Shown piece by piece: positions 27,501 to 35,153 of a stretch of DNA of 64,000 nucleotides; positions within the stretch are counted from its first letter, which is position 1, and the number at the start of each line of letters is the position of its first letter. A program made the translations under genes and the position numbers. Location of the stretch: the NCBI GenBank assembly GCA_951813855.1, contig OX638380.1:3488876-3552875 (forward strand), in the 5' to 3' direction. Under the pieces are notes generated by a model. The model was given only the letters and a program-made list of their open reading frames with translations. It was not told the DNA's origin and searched no databases. This stretch comes from an uncultured Verrucomicrobiae bacterium (GTDB taxonomy: Bacteria > Verrucomicrobiota > Verrucomicrobiia > Limisphaerales > AAA164-E04).

Positions 27501-29053
27501 CAGATTTTCCCAAATGGGAAAATAAATGGAAACAAGCCTTTGGAGAACGGGCTGATAATCAGAATGAATTGCCCATTCAGGTTATTGTTGGCAATCCTCC
27601 TTGGTCGGCAGGGCAACGGAGTTCAGCAGACAATAATCCAAATGCAGATTATCCTGATTTGGAGGCAAGAATAGCTGACACATATGCTGCCTTGTCAACA
27701 TCTACTCGAAAAGCAAGCCTATACGATTATTACAAAATGGCAATTCGCTGGGCATCAGACCGGATAGGAGACCAAGGGGTAGTGGCTTTTGTCACCAATG
27801 GATCTTGGATAGATGGAAATGTTGATTCAGGAGTGCGGGCATGTTTGGAAAAGGAGTTTTCTAATGTTTATGTACTCAATCTTAGAGGAAACGCCCGAAC
27901 GTCAGGTGAAAGTCGGCGTTCAGAAGGAGACAATGTATTTGGTCAGGGATCCAGAGCTCCAGTGGCCATTACTATATTCGTCCGTAATCCCAACGCTTAT
28001 AATAACAAATGCCATATTTATTACCATGATATTGGTGATTATATGTCACGAGAGGATAAATTAAGCATTCTCCATGCAGCATGTTCTATAGCCGGCATCG
28101 AGAAATGGACTGAAATCAAACCAAATCACCACCATGACTGGATCAATCAAAGGGATGAATCTTTTCAGGAATTTATTCCTATCGGGTCAAAGGAAACGAA
28201 ACTTAATCGTTCTGAAGAATCAGTGTTTCAGTTGTACAGTCAAGGATACTCGACTCATCGTGATGCATACTCTCACAATTATTCTCTCGAAGATTGTTCA
28301 GAAAATGGACGATTGATGGTTGAGAATTATATGAGTGCATTGGAGGAATTACAGGTAAACGATGACATATTGGTAAATGACCTTGTGTCAAAACATTCAA
28401 ACAACCTTTGCTGGGATCGAGAATTGAAAAACAATCTTAAAAGAAAAAAAACAGTTGCATATTCGATATGTAATATCTGGGTTACTCAGTACCGGCCATT
28501 TGTCAAATTGCATTCCTATGTTGAATACGTACTCGCTAACAGTAAATACAGAATGGATGAAATTTTTCCTAAATCAGACACAGAAAATAAAGTCATATGC
28601 GTTCATGGAAGTGGTGGAAAAAATTTATTTTCAACTCTTCTAGCTGACTCTATGCCTGATTTAGGATTTGTTTCTGCTTGTCAGTGCTTTCCTCGTTGGA
28701 GATATTCTAAACCAAATGAACAAGAAAAAAGTGGGCTAGATCTTGAGGCTGGACAAGATTCTCGTGTGGATAACGTCACAGACTGGGCACTTGGTAAATT
28801 TCAAGAATATTATCAGGATTCGACTATCAATAAGGATAGGATATTTGATTATGTCTACGGAATCCTTCATTCTCAATCATATCGAGCGAAATATGCTAAC
28901 GATTTGAACAAACAAATACCCAGAGTGCCTTTCGCCCCAGATTTTTATTCTTACGCAAATGCCGGTCGAGAATTGGGACAATTACATTTAGGATATGATA
29001 ATGTGAAAAAAATTGGGGGGGGGGGGGGGGGGGGGGGCAGAGGAGATATTTGA
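24521..29053 (+). CDS. Type ISP single-chain restriction-modification enzyme, C-terminus cut by poly-G frameshift
   Basis: 1510 residues as read. Domains in order: an Mrr-like nuclease (GKRDFGIDLVAR and YCAIQCKC, the D and Q-x-K of PD-(D/E)xK, residues ~60-120); a superfamily 2 translocase with ACGTGKT near 212, CDEAHQ near 335, MTATPR and VQAVGRSMRQ; an adenine methyltransferase with DPFTGTG near 897 and NPPW near 1023; then a target-recognition region. Known LlaGI/LlaBIII-type enzymes have this architecture and length near 1,570-1,600. At residue 1499 the frame enters 23 G, encodes eight Gly and stops at once (29051-29053). The missing end is in another frame. ATG 24521 is chosen because family-like sequence starts there. 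The 3' half is strikingly AT-rich, suggesting transfer. Confidence 0.93.
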   Translation: MNGFERSLEYIRAKARSAAEKGLLFERLMKRFLEEDLFYRQRFSQVWLWGEWVKEMSDHPDFQFKFPVGKRDFGIDLVARLNPEGPDGTEGYCAIQCKCFDSDKRISKDDIQKFLAATNDQVLFPKLLWIDTGYHEWGVMAAAIKESAGDRLNVLNYRDLSGSPFDWPDLASESPEALRRKKGTFNLKPHQRRAKEEVIQGFETQDRGKLIMACGTGKTFTALRIAESIAGKGGTVLYLVPSISLAQQSMREWSNHQKLPHRYIGICSDTSAGIGEEETRLQELEIPVTTDPSRIAVALKKEAAQYLTVVFCTYQSLELVQRAQDEGAPAFDLALCDEAHQTTGVIGSGGAKGKMREMSPFVLIHHEDRVRATRRLYMTATPRLYTEEAKGKAKEDAIRVFSMDDEKTYGPEFHRLSFSQAVDESLLTDFRVVVLGLREENEIEVLHSYQARKVEGWDEIQLGEVTQMVGCWQALKNPNNKRKNATPLGRVIAFTNSIKMSKRYESHWEGIIEEAAERMAKEGKIEDYRCRIRHVDGTQNAATRRKLIDWLKESQDKDCRILVNARCLSEGVDVPALDAVIFLEGRKSHVDIVQAVGRSMRQSKGKEYGYIIIPVAVPEGVSPESVLDDNERFSAVWKIVNALRAHDEKFNAEINQISLGKKPDRIIFDTVSDEETNQIQSEQALLTLERVRFPPDAFYAKLVQKCGQRQYWENWAKDVANIFTRLTFRIQKLLENQDQQNLQNKFNAFHQVLKKSIHESVTREGAIDMLTQHIITGPVFDALFDQYFSAGNPVASALNQLQKDFERTGLQSETRDLEGFYESVRARIKGITEIEGRQKLLMELYEKFFATALKKEADRLGIVYTPVEIVDFILHSTDYILRNEFGSSLGDENVHILDPFTGTGIFLSRLLHSGLIPYQDMFRKYKSEMHANEIVLLAYYIAAVNIEEAFRGKQTKKKGNKVEYVPFNGIVLTDTFNLRAADHLISSVNNQKTPDFPKWENKWKQAFGERADNQNELPIQVIVGNPPWSAGQRSSADNNPNADYPDLEARIADTYAALSTSTRKASLYDYYKMAIRWASDRIGDQGVVAFVTNGSWIDGNVDSGVRACLEKEFSNVYVLNLRGNARTSGESRRSEGDNVFGQGSRAPVAITIFVRNPNAYNNKCHIYYHDIGDYMSREDKLSILHAACSIAGIEKWTEIKPNHHHDWINQRDESFQEFIPIGSKETKLNRSEESVFQLYSQGYSTHRDAYSHNYSLEDCSENGRLMVENYMSALEELQVNDDILVNDLVSKHSNNLCWDRELKNNLKRKKTVAYSICNIWVTQYRPFVKLHSYVEYVLANSKYRMDEIFPKSDTENKVICVHGSGGKNLFSTLLADSMPDLGFVSACQCFPRWRYSKPNEQEKSGLDLEAGQDSRVDNVTDWALGKFQEYYQDSTINKDRIFDYVYGILHSQSYRAKYANDLNKQIPRVPFAPDFYSYANAGRELGQLHLGYDNVKKIGGGGGGGGRGDI
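29015..29037 (+). repeat. Homopolymer of 23 G inside the Type ISP gene (candidate phase-variation tract)
   Basis: Twenty-three consecutive G starting at codon 1499 of the restriction enzyme. With 22 (or 25, or 19) G the upstream frame joins the downstream one, giving seven Gly and then AEEIFELYP and a protein of 1631 residues. With 23 G it terminates after five further codons. Long G tracts slip during replication and are a standard phase-variation device in restriction-modification genes. Confidence 0.95.
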
Positions 29054-29417
29054 GTTATACCCGTTGAAAGTTATCCCTGTTGTCGACGGTACAGTTTTGG
29101 AATCAAAACACTTTAAAATTGGCAAAACGAAAATGAAGTTTTTGGATTCTGATCGTACAGTTATTAAAATCAACGAACACGTCAAACTGACTGGAATACC
29201 GGCATCGGCTCACAGGTATGTGGTCAACGGACGCACACCGCTGGAGTGGTTTATCGATCGTTATCGAATCAAGACCGACAAGCAAAGCGGCATTACCAAC
29301 GATCCCAACGGTTGGTTTGATGAGCCTGAAGACTTGATCGCTGCATTCCGAAGAATCGTACAAGTAAGCGTACAGACCGTGAAGATCGTCGAAAGTTTAC
29401 CTAGCGAGTTCAAATGA
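29038..29417 (+). pseudogene. Out-of-frame C-terminal segment of the Type ISP enzyme
   Basis: The frame following the G tract reads AEEIFELYPLKVIPVVDG, KFLDSDRTVIKINEH, then VVNGRTPLEWFIDRYRIKTD and SGITNDPNGW, and ends VQTVKIVESLPSEFK. The R-Y-x-x-N-G-x-[TS]-P-L-E-W-x-x-D-R-Y and SGI-x-NDPN text is the conserved final block of ISP-type and related restriction enzymes, so this is the missing end of the upstream gene rather than a separate gene. Translation on its own would have to start at TTG 29013, inside the tract, which is unlikely. Confidence 0.9.
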
Positions 29418-29424
29418 TTTTATC

Positions 29425-29442
29425 GAACAGTTTGTTCTTTTT
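29425..29442 (+). terminator. Weak intrinsic terminator after the Type ISP gene
   Basis: GAACA, a 3-base loop and TGTTC form a 5-bp stem followed immediately by TTTTTG, eight bases after the restored reading frame ends. The stem is short and AT-rich, so efficiency would be low. Confidence 0.35.
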
Positions 29443-29665
29443 GTCGGAAGAAGGTGATTAACGAATCCTATGGTCATGTTGAATCAATTTAGTATCAACG
29501 GGAAGGCATTGTAATTGACCATTATGAATCCTGTTTTAGTCCTTCGTTTATTATCGACTTCGATGGTTCTTCGGTCGATGATGGGTATTCGGTGCTAAAC
29601 GAAGATTCAGAGTAATTGATTAGCGGGTAAAAATGGGGTTTTTTCAAGGAATTTCGAGGTTCGAC

Positions 29666-29693
29666 TTGACTTTTTTTTTAATGAGGCTATAAT
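29666..29693 (+). promoter_or_regulatory. Near-consensus sigma-70 promoter for the IS66 transposase, with T-tract spacer
   Basis: TTGACT (29666-29671) and TATAAT (29688-29693) are separated by 16 bases. Nine T run from the last base of the -35 box through most of the spacer's first half (29671-29679). The start point predicted 6-8 bases after the -10 falls at about 29700, at the ATG (29701), which would give a leaderless message. Length change in the T run would alter spacer length. Confidence 0.6.
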
Positions 29694-29700
29694 AGGCAAC

Positions 29701-31254
29701 ATGCCGGGGATTGATCCTCATCGACTGCACGAAGCGGATCCAGCGGAATTGGTTAAGGCTCTTGAGCTTGCGATGCAGCGCGTGGAGACGCTGGAAGCGG
29801 AAAATCAGAAACTGCAGCAACAGAATCAGAAATTACGGAACGTTATTCGGAAATTGCGGCAATTGATCCGAGATTTGCAACAACAGATCGGCTCCTGTGG
29901 TTGCCAAACTGATCCCGCATCGCTCTCGGCAGATTTCGAGATTGCCGACCAATTGAAACAAGAAAACCAGGATTTGCGGCAACAACTGGAATCGTCGGAG
30001 AGAGAAAACCATCGTTCGGCTACCCCTTTTTCCAAGGGCAAACGCAAAGAAAACCCCCAAAAGCCCGGTCGCAAACCGGGGCAAGGAAAGTTTCGCCATA
30101 AACCAGCGCCGGAGCCCCGAGAACCTGATGAAATCCAAGAGTTTCAGGCTTCCCTGGATACCGAGGCCTGTCCGAAGTGCGGGGCGAAACTTGAGCGACA
30201 AGCCTCGGAAACCGCGACGACGATTGATCTGCCCCGACTCATTGGCCGAGTGATCAAATACTTTTCGATTGAGGTCGCGGAGTGCACGGGATGCGGACAC
30301 AAGGTCCGGGGCACGCATCCTGAATTAGCGAAGGATCAGTTTGGAGCGACGGCTCATCGGATTGGCTCCCGAGTCTATGCTTTGGCCTTGCATTACGATT
30401 CGGGAATGTCATTACGCCAGGCGGAGAAGGTGCTCAACGATTATCTCCAGATCCCCGTGACCCAAAGTGCGATCACCCAGAAGGCTCTGAAGGCGGCGGA
30501 GCAAGGGAAACTTGGCGAACTGGCTCAGGAAATCAAGGCGGAACTGGCTCAAGCGGATATCATTCACACGGACGATACCGGTTGGAAAGTCGGGGGAACC
30601 CCCCATTTTTTGATGACGTTTTGCAACGAGAAGGCGATTTATTATCAAATTGAACGGCATCATCGTGCGGCCGAGGTGGCCCAAGTGATCGATCCTTCGT
30701 TTCGGGGAATCGTGGTCGTTGACGGTTTTACGAGTTACCAACCTCAGAGCTTTGATTCCGTGCCCCAGCAAAGATGCCTGGCTCACCGGCAACGAAATTT
30801 GACCGATTTGGCCGACCGGAAAGCTGGCAAAGGGAAGTGGTTCGCCAATTATACGAAAGATGTCTTTCGACAAGCCATGGAATTGAGGGAGTTGAATCTC
30901 GCAGGCCATGGGACCGCGAGGGAATTTCAGACGGCAGTGATCGACTTGAAACAAAAGCTCGATCATCATCTGAGACCACGATCCTTGAGTGATCCGGATA
31001 ATCAAAAGATGCTGAATAGCTTGTGGCTCCAGAATCAAAAGGGCCAGTTGCTTCGATTTCTGGACCATCCGAAGCTTGAACCGACCAACAATCGAGCCGA
31101 ACGGGCTCTGCGACCGGGCGTCAAGGCTCGGAAGGTTTCCCAGTGCTCGAAAAATCAGAGAGGGGCTCAGAGTCGGGCGGCCATCACTAGCGTCACGGCT
31201 ACCTCTCGCCTGAAAAAGGAGTCGGTTTTGGAGACGTTGGCGTCAGCGCTTTAG
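29701..31254 (+). CDS. IS66-family transposase (TnpC-like), apparently intact
   Basis: 517 residues. N-terminal coiled coil (LEAENQKLQQQNQKLRN and further), a basic linker (GRKPGQGKFRHK), a zinc ribbon (CPKCG and CTGCGHK), then the DDE transposase: first Asp in HTDDTGWKV, second in VVDGFTSY with CLAHRQRNL after it, and Glu in NNRAERALRPGVKARK. A short Ser/Thr/Leu C-terminus closes it. Usual IS66 elements add tnpA and tnpB; neither is present, so this is a single-gene type or a remnant. I could not find matching terminal inverted repeats. It is separated from the Type ISP gene by 283 bases. Confidence 0.92.
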   Translation: MPGIDPHRLHEADPAELVKALELAMQRVETLEAENQKLQQQNQKLRNVIRKLRQLIRDLQQQIGSCGCQTDPASLSADFEIADQLKQENQDLRQQLESSERENHRSATPFSKGKRKENPQKPGRKPGQGKFRHKPAPEPREPDEIQEFQASLDTEACPKCGAKLERQASETATTIDLPRLIGRVIKYFSIEVAECTGCGHKVRGTHPELAKDQFGATAHRIGSRVYALALHYDSGMSLRQAEKVLNDYLQIPVTQSAITQKALKAAEQGKLGELAQEIKAELAQADIIHTDDTGWKVGGTPHFLMTFCNEKAIYYQIERHHRAAEVAQVIDPSFRGIVVVDGFTSYQPQSFDSVPQQRCLAHRQRNLTDLADRKAGKGKWFANYTKDVFRQAMELRELNLAGHGTAREFQTAVIDLKQKLDHHLRPRSLSDPDNQKMLNSLWLQNQKGQLLRFLDHPKLEPTNNRAERALRPGVKARKVSQCSKNQRGAQSRAAITSVTATSRLKKESVLETLASAL

Positions 31255-31541
31255 TTCTCAGTTCGATCACCCTCGGTTGATACCGGCTCGGGTCTTATCG
31301 TGCTTTCAGCACTGGTTTTCCGAAATCATGGAGCTTGGGATTATTCCCGTAATTTTGCTGGAACGGCAATCGAATGCCACTCGAAAGCCAACGTTGTTGG
31401 TCGAGGATATTTGATCTGAAGCCGCAAGACGATCAACCAAGGACGTCGGATGGAATGAGATCACTCATCTCCTGACAAAAGCGAAATATGAAATCCTTGA
31501 TCATGGGAATGCATCCTTTTCGTCAGATCGTTTAGTTCAAA

Positions 31542-33320
31542 ATGGCGTTCAAACCCGCTAATCAATTACGATTCAGACTACTGGCAAAATTGAAATCTGA
31601 AATGAGCGTATACCGCACCGGTTTGAATAACATCGTCTTCAATCTCCCCTACATTTCGTCTCTTGTCGCTTTCTTGTTGGCAATCGTGGTCGTTCAGGCG
31701 CAATACCCGAAAGTAAGCCAGACCGAGAGAGAAAGGGCTCAGGCCAAGTTCGCTGCTGAGGACTATCGTTCTGATCAGGCGTTTGCTGAAGCTCTTCCAT
31801 TGATTCGACAGTGGGCAACTCGAGGCAAACCCTATCTGCCACATGCTGCCCGGCCGGAGGATTTGCCGCAGGCTTCTATTCCTGCCTTTCCGGGAGCTTG
31901 GGGAGGGGGGATGTATTCATTCGGAGGACGAAGCGGCAGAGTTTTCGTCGTTACCAGTTTGGATAACGAAGGGCCAGGGAGTCTCAGGGAGGCATGTGAA
32001 GTCGGCGGTCCGCGCATTATTCTCTTCAATGTCGCCGGCATTATTCAACTGAAAGAAGTGCTTCGGATTCGAGCTCCCTACATCACCATAAACGGAGCTA
32101 CGGCACCAGGGGACGGCGTATGCATCGCCGGAGACACGGTGGAAATAGAAACCCATGACGTGGTGATTCGCCATTTGCGTTTTCGGCGAGGAGCCACTTG
32201 GGCCGGCGACCGGAACGATTCGTTGGGAGGCAACGCGGTCGGCAACATCATGATCGATCACGTATCGGCCAGCTGGGGATTGGACGAAAACATGTCCTTG
32301 TATCGGCATATGTACAATCACGACGGGAATCCTCAGACAAGTGCTCTCAAGTTACCGACGGTGAACATCACCATCCAGCACTCCATTTCCAGCGAGGCGC
32401 TCAATACCTTTCGCCATGCATTCGGAAGTACGATCGGCGGCCTCAATAGCACTTTCCATCACAATCTATGGGCCAGCAACACGGGGCGCAACCCGAGCGT
32501 TGGTATGCACGGGGACTTTACGCTGGTCAACAACGTGCTCTTCAATTGGCGGCACAGAACGGTAGACGGCGGAGATCATCGGAGTTTTTTCAACGTGATC
32601 TCCAACTACTACAAACCCGGCCCAGTTACGCCTCGGGATCGTTCGGTCGCGTACCGATTGCTCAAACCCGAGTCAGAGCGAAGCGAGACGGTGAAGGATC
32701 ATTTTGGAAAAGCCTATGTCTTCGGTAATTTGGTGGAGGGTTTTTCAGATGTATCTGAGGACAACTGGAACGGAGGAGTTCAGATCGAGTCCACGGCTTC
32801 GCCCGAATCCATTCTTCCCTTGATCCGGTCCGAACAACCCTTTCCTCATGCTCCGCTTCGCATCGAGTCGGCTTGGGAAGCCTACCGGCGAGTGCTCCAG
32901 GAAGCTGGAGCGACCCTTCCTCGACGCGACGCCGTGGATCAGAGGGTAGTGGAGACGGTGCGCACGGGAAAGACCAGCGCAGAGCTTGACTCCGATATCG
33001 CTCAAACCTTGGCCAATCCCAATTACGATCAGAAAACCGTACTGCAAATGATCGAGGAAATTCCCAAAGGGATTATCACCCATCCTGACCAAGTAGGCGG
33101 TTACCCTGAATATCGGGGAACTTCCTATCCCGATACGGACAGCGACGGCTTGCCGGACGCTTGGGAGGAACGCTTCGATTTTGATCCGGTAAATCCTGAA
33201 GACGCCGTAGGCGATGCGGATGGCGATGGGTACCTGAACGTCGAAGAGTTTCTCAATCGGACGGATCCTCGGCAATTCGTCGATTACACCGATCTGAACA
33301 ACAACGAGTCGGGGAACTGA
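31542..33320 (+). CDS. Secreted pectate lyase-like polysaccharide lyase with calcium-binding C-terminus
   Basis: 592 residues if ATG 31542 is used, 572 from ATG 31602; a hydrophobic signal (YISSLVAFLLAIVVVQA) follows the second. The core resembles PL1-type parallel beta-helix lyases: FPGAWGGGMYSFGGRSG, TSLDNEGPGSLREA, VIRHLRFRRG, NIMIDHVSASWGLDEN, FHHNLWASNTGRNPS. The last ~60 residues contain DTDSDGLPDAWEERF and GDADGDGYLNVEEFLN, thrombospondin-3/EF-hand-like calcium loops common at the ends of PVC secreted lyases. It should cleave polygalacturonan-like acidic glycans outside the cell. Upstream 31255-31541 contains no gene I can support, only spacer after the transposase. Confidence 0.85.
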   Translation: MAFKPANQLRFRLLAKLKSEMSVYRTGLNNIVFNLPYISSLVAFLLAIVVVQAQYPKVSQTERERAQAKFAAEDYRSDQAFAEALPLIRQWATRGKPYLPHAARPEDLPQASIPAFPGAWGGGMYSFGGRSGRVFVVTSLDNEGPGSLREACEVGGPRIILFNVAGIIQLKEVLRIRAPYITINGATAPGDGVCIAGDTVEIETHDVVIRHLRFRRGATWAGDRNDSLGGNAVGNIMIDHVSASWGLDENMSLYRHMYNHDGNPQTSALKLPTVNITIQHSISSEALNTFRHAFGSTIGGLNSTFHHNLWASNTGRNPSVGMHGDFTLVNNVLFNWRHRTVDGGDHRSFFNVISNYYKPGPVTPRDRSVAYRLLKPESERSETVKDHFGKAYVFGNLVEGFSDVSEDNWNGGVQIESTASPESILPLIRSEQPFPHAPLRIESAWEAYRRVLQEAGATLPRRDAVDQRVVETVRTGKTSAELDSDIAQTLANPNYDQKTVLQMIEEIPKGIITHPDQVGGYPEYRGTSYPDTDSDGLPDAWEERFDFDPVNPEDAVGDADGDGYLNVEEFLNRTDPRQFVDYTDLNNNESGN

Positions 33321-33769
33321 GGCGTTTTCCTTTTCCTGACCGGATCAAGGTCATGGCTTCGTTGGAAATGATCGGCACGTTGAATTCACATTGACGTCAA
33401 TAACCGAAGAATCTGTTACCGGCTCGGATTTCGTTCGGAACATCCGTAACAAGGGCAGGGGAGACACCGGTGAAAGAAACGGCGAAATGCGAATTGGGGC
33501 GATCGTCGGTCAGGCATCCTGGCCATTGGGAAATTTTTGCTGGTTTTCGGAGCCGCAAACCAGATCGACGGCTGAAATCGCCTTTCGAATCGCGTGGCCT
33601 TCGACGCCTTCAAAGAGCCGTGGAATTTCGGATCGCCGACGAGTCGGAAATGGCTCATCGATTTACCGGGGCTCGGTTCCGTGTCCGAATGTGAACTTGA
33701 ACCGGGCGGGGGAAACGAGCATCCTCCGGTCAAGCGAAAGCGGATAGTTGGCGGCAGCCCCTCGCAGCG
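33321..33769. other. Gene-free spacer after the pectate lyase
   Basis: No supported coding frame, RNA gene or repeat was found. A small TGACC/GGTCA inverted repeat close to the lyase stop has a 5-bp stem and no T-run. The promoter of the following operon should lie near its end. Confidence 0.4.
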
Positions 33770-34264
33770 ATGAAAAAATGGATAGTCGTTTTGGCGGTAA
33801 TAGGCGCCGTAGTCGCTTGGATGCTTTATCCGACGTTTTTGTCGCCGGAACGGCAGATTGAACGAACCGTTCGGAATCTCACCGGTTTACTGACGTTCGA
33901 ATCTGGAGAAGTCGTGTCCCGGCTGGCGGCCGTTCACTCCTTGCCGACTTATTTCACCGAAACCGCCGAGGTTCGCATTACCACCTTCGGCCGGACGGTG
34001 CTTCTGGGCGGTCGCTCTGAGATCGGCAGCTCGGTGGCCGAGGCGGTAACGAACTTGAGCTGGCTCGACCTGAAGATCGAAGCCATGCGCACGACGATAA
34101 TCAGCGAATCTGAAGCGAAAGTTCGAGTCGTCTTCGCACTGCGGACTTCCGAAGAGCCGACCCTCCAAGCCGTCGACCTGCAGTTGCTGCTGAAAAAGGA
34201 CGGCTCGGACTGGTTGATCGAACAGGCGGAAACGAGCGGGCCGGACTGGTCGATGCCCGGTTAA
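33770..34264 (+). CDS. Membrane-anchored protein with NTF2/SnoaL-like fold (predicted)
   Basis: 164 residues. One N-terminal hydrophobic helix (WIVVLAVIGAVVAWMLY) serves as anchor or uncleaved signal; the rest has the helix-plus-sheet pattern of small NTF2-like domains (QIERTVRNLTGLLTFE, VRVVFALRTSE, DLQLLLKKDGSDWLIEQAE). No catalytic residues can be named and the family assignment rests on pattern only. The stop TAA (34262-34264) overlaps the TAA of the convergent small gene (34261-34263). Confidence 0.6.
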   Translation: MKKWIVVLAVIGAVVAWMLYPTFLSPERQIERTVRNLTGLLTFESGEVVSRLAAVHSLPTYFTETAEVRITTFGRTVLLGGRSEIGSSVAEAVTNLSWLDLKIEAMRTTIISESEAKVRVVFALRTSEEPTLQAVDLQLLLKKDGSDWLIEQAETSGPDWSMPG

Positions 34265-34368
34265 GATTTACTCGTCCCGTCGGATTTGGCTTTCGCTGCC
34301 AGTTTTTTTCGCTTCAAATAGCGACTGCGCTTACGTCGTTTCAGTACTTTGTTATGCTGTTGTCCCAT
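34261..34368 (-). CDS. Very small, highly basic conserved-looking protein (35 residues)
   Basis: ATG 34368 to TAA 34261. It begins MGQQHNKVLKRRKRSRYLKR and is about 40% Lys plus Arg. I recall similar MGQQHNKV-type short proteins in Opitutae-like genomes, but this is from memory, not a search. It may bind RNA or the ribosome, judging only by charge. It is convergent with the NTF2-like gene, sharing TTAA at the stops. Its ATG overlaps an opposite ATG at 34367 (CATGA), so the downstream lipoprotein gene probably starts further in, at 34520, leaving room for a promoter. Confidence 0.65.
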   Translation of the reverse strand: MGQQHNKVLKRRKRSRYLKRKKLAAKAKSDGTSKS

Positions 34369-34519
34369 GACTCGTGAAGGCCGCTACGACCCTCCATTCG
34401 TTAAACCGGCAGGCGATCGGCGAGAGCAAGCCTTCGCTCTCGGCGGCGCTTCGCCTCGGCCATCGATCGCTCGGTCGGAGGAGCCTAGTACCGAAAGCCC
34501 GGCAAGGGCAATTTCTTTT

Positions 34520-35023
34520 TTGGAGTTCTCGAAGCTTTGGTGGCTCGTCCTGTTGTTGCCGTTGTTGTGGGGCTGCGCTTCGACCTCGAGCGATAGCCGG
34601 CAATACAGCACGCTGCGGCTCTTCGCGGGAGTTAATCCCGATCGAACGGGGAAGCATCAAGTCGTGCCGATTTACCAGCGGTCGAACATCAGGATTACGG
34701 TCGCGTCCGAACCCTTTTTGGACGAAGGCTACGTGCAGGAGGCCAGGATAGTGGAAACGCTGGGCGGTTTTTCGGTTCGTGTACGGTATGATCGTCGCGG
34801 CACCGGCCTGCTGCAGAACGCTACTCATCGGATCCAGGGCCGCCATCTGGCCATTCAAGCCGGGTTCCCCGAAATCCGTTGGCTGGCCTCGATTTTTCTC
34901 GAAGAGCCCCTCGAAGAGGGCGTGCTGGAGTTCGTGCCGGACGCTACTCGGGAAGAAGCCGAGCGGTTCGTACTCGGTCTCAATAACGTCGCCAAACGGA
35001 TCGGCAATCAACCGAAACGTTAG
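34520..35023 (+). CDS. Small lipoprotein, possible SecDF P1 head-like domain
   Basis: 167 residues from TTG 34520, chosen because the lipobox (LLPLLWGC) then lies at residue 19, as in normal lipoprotein signals; ATG 34367 would put it near residue 70. After a Ser-rich linker come STLRLFAGVNPD, PFLDEGYVQEARIVETLGGFSVRVRYDRRGT and GRHLAIQAGFPEIRW. This layout resembles the P1 head beta-domain of SecD, found also in stand-alone PVC proteins; I am not certain. Membrane-bound, outer face of the inner or inner face of the outer membrane. The gene ends 130 bases before the VTC gene. Confidence 0.55.
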   Translation: MEFSKLWWLVLLLPLLWGCASTSSDSRQYSTLRLFAGVNPDRTGKHQVVPIYQRSNIRITVASEPFLDEGYVQEARIVETLGGFSVRVRYDRRGTGLLQNATHRIQGRHLAIQAGFPEIRWLASIFLEEPLEEGVLEFVPDATREEAERFVLGLNNVAKRIGNQPKR

Positions 35024-35153
35024 TCGGCAAACCCTGCCGTGACGACCGATTGCGGGGAATTGACCGTTTTAAGTTGATTTTTTCGGCGAACTTTGAGAGA
35101 GGTCGAATCAGGAGCAGCCTGTCGGTCTCCAGGATTTAACCATCGCGAAATCG

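Noticed and set aside
29701..31254. Search for IS66 terminal inverted repeats in 29418-29700 and 31255-31541
   Set aside because: No matching pair of ends was found by eye, so element limits are not given.
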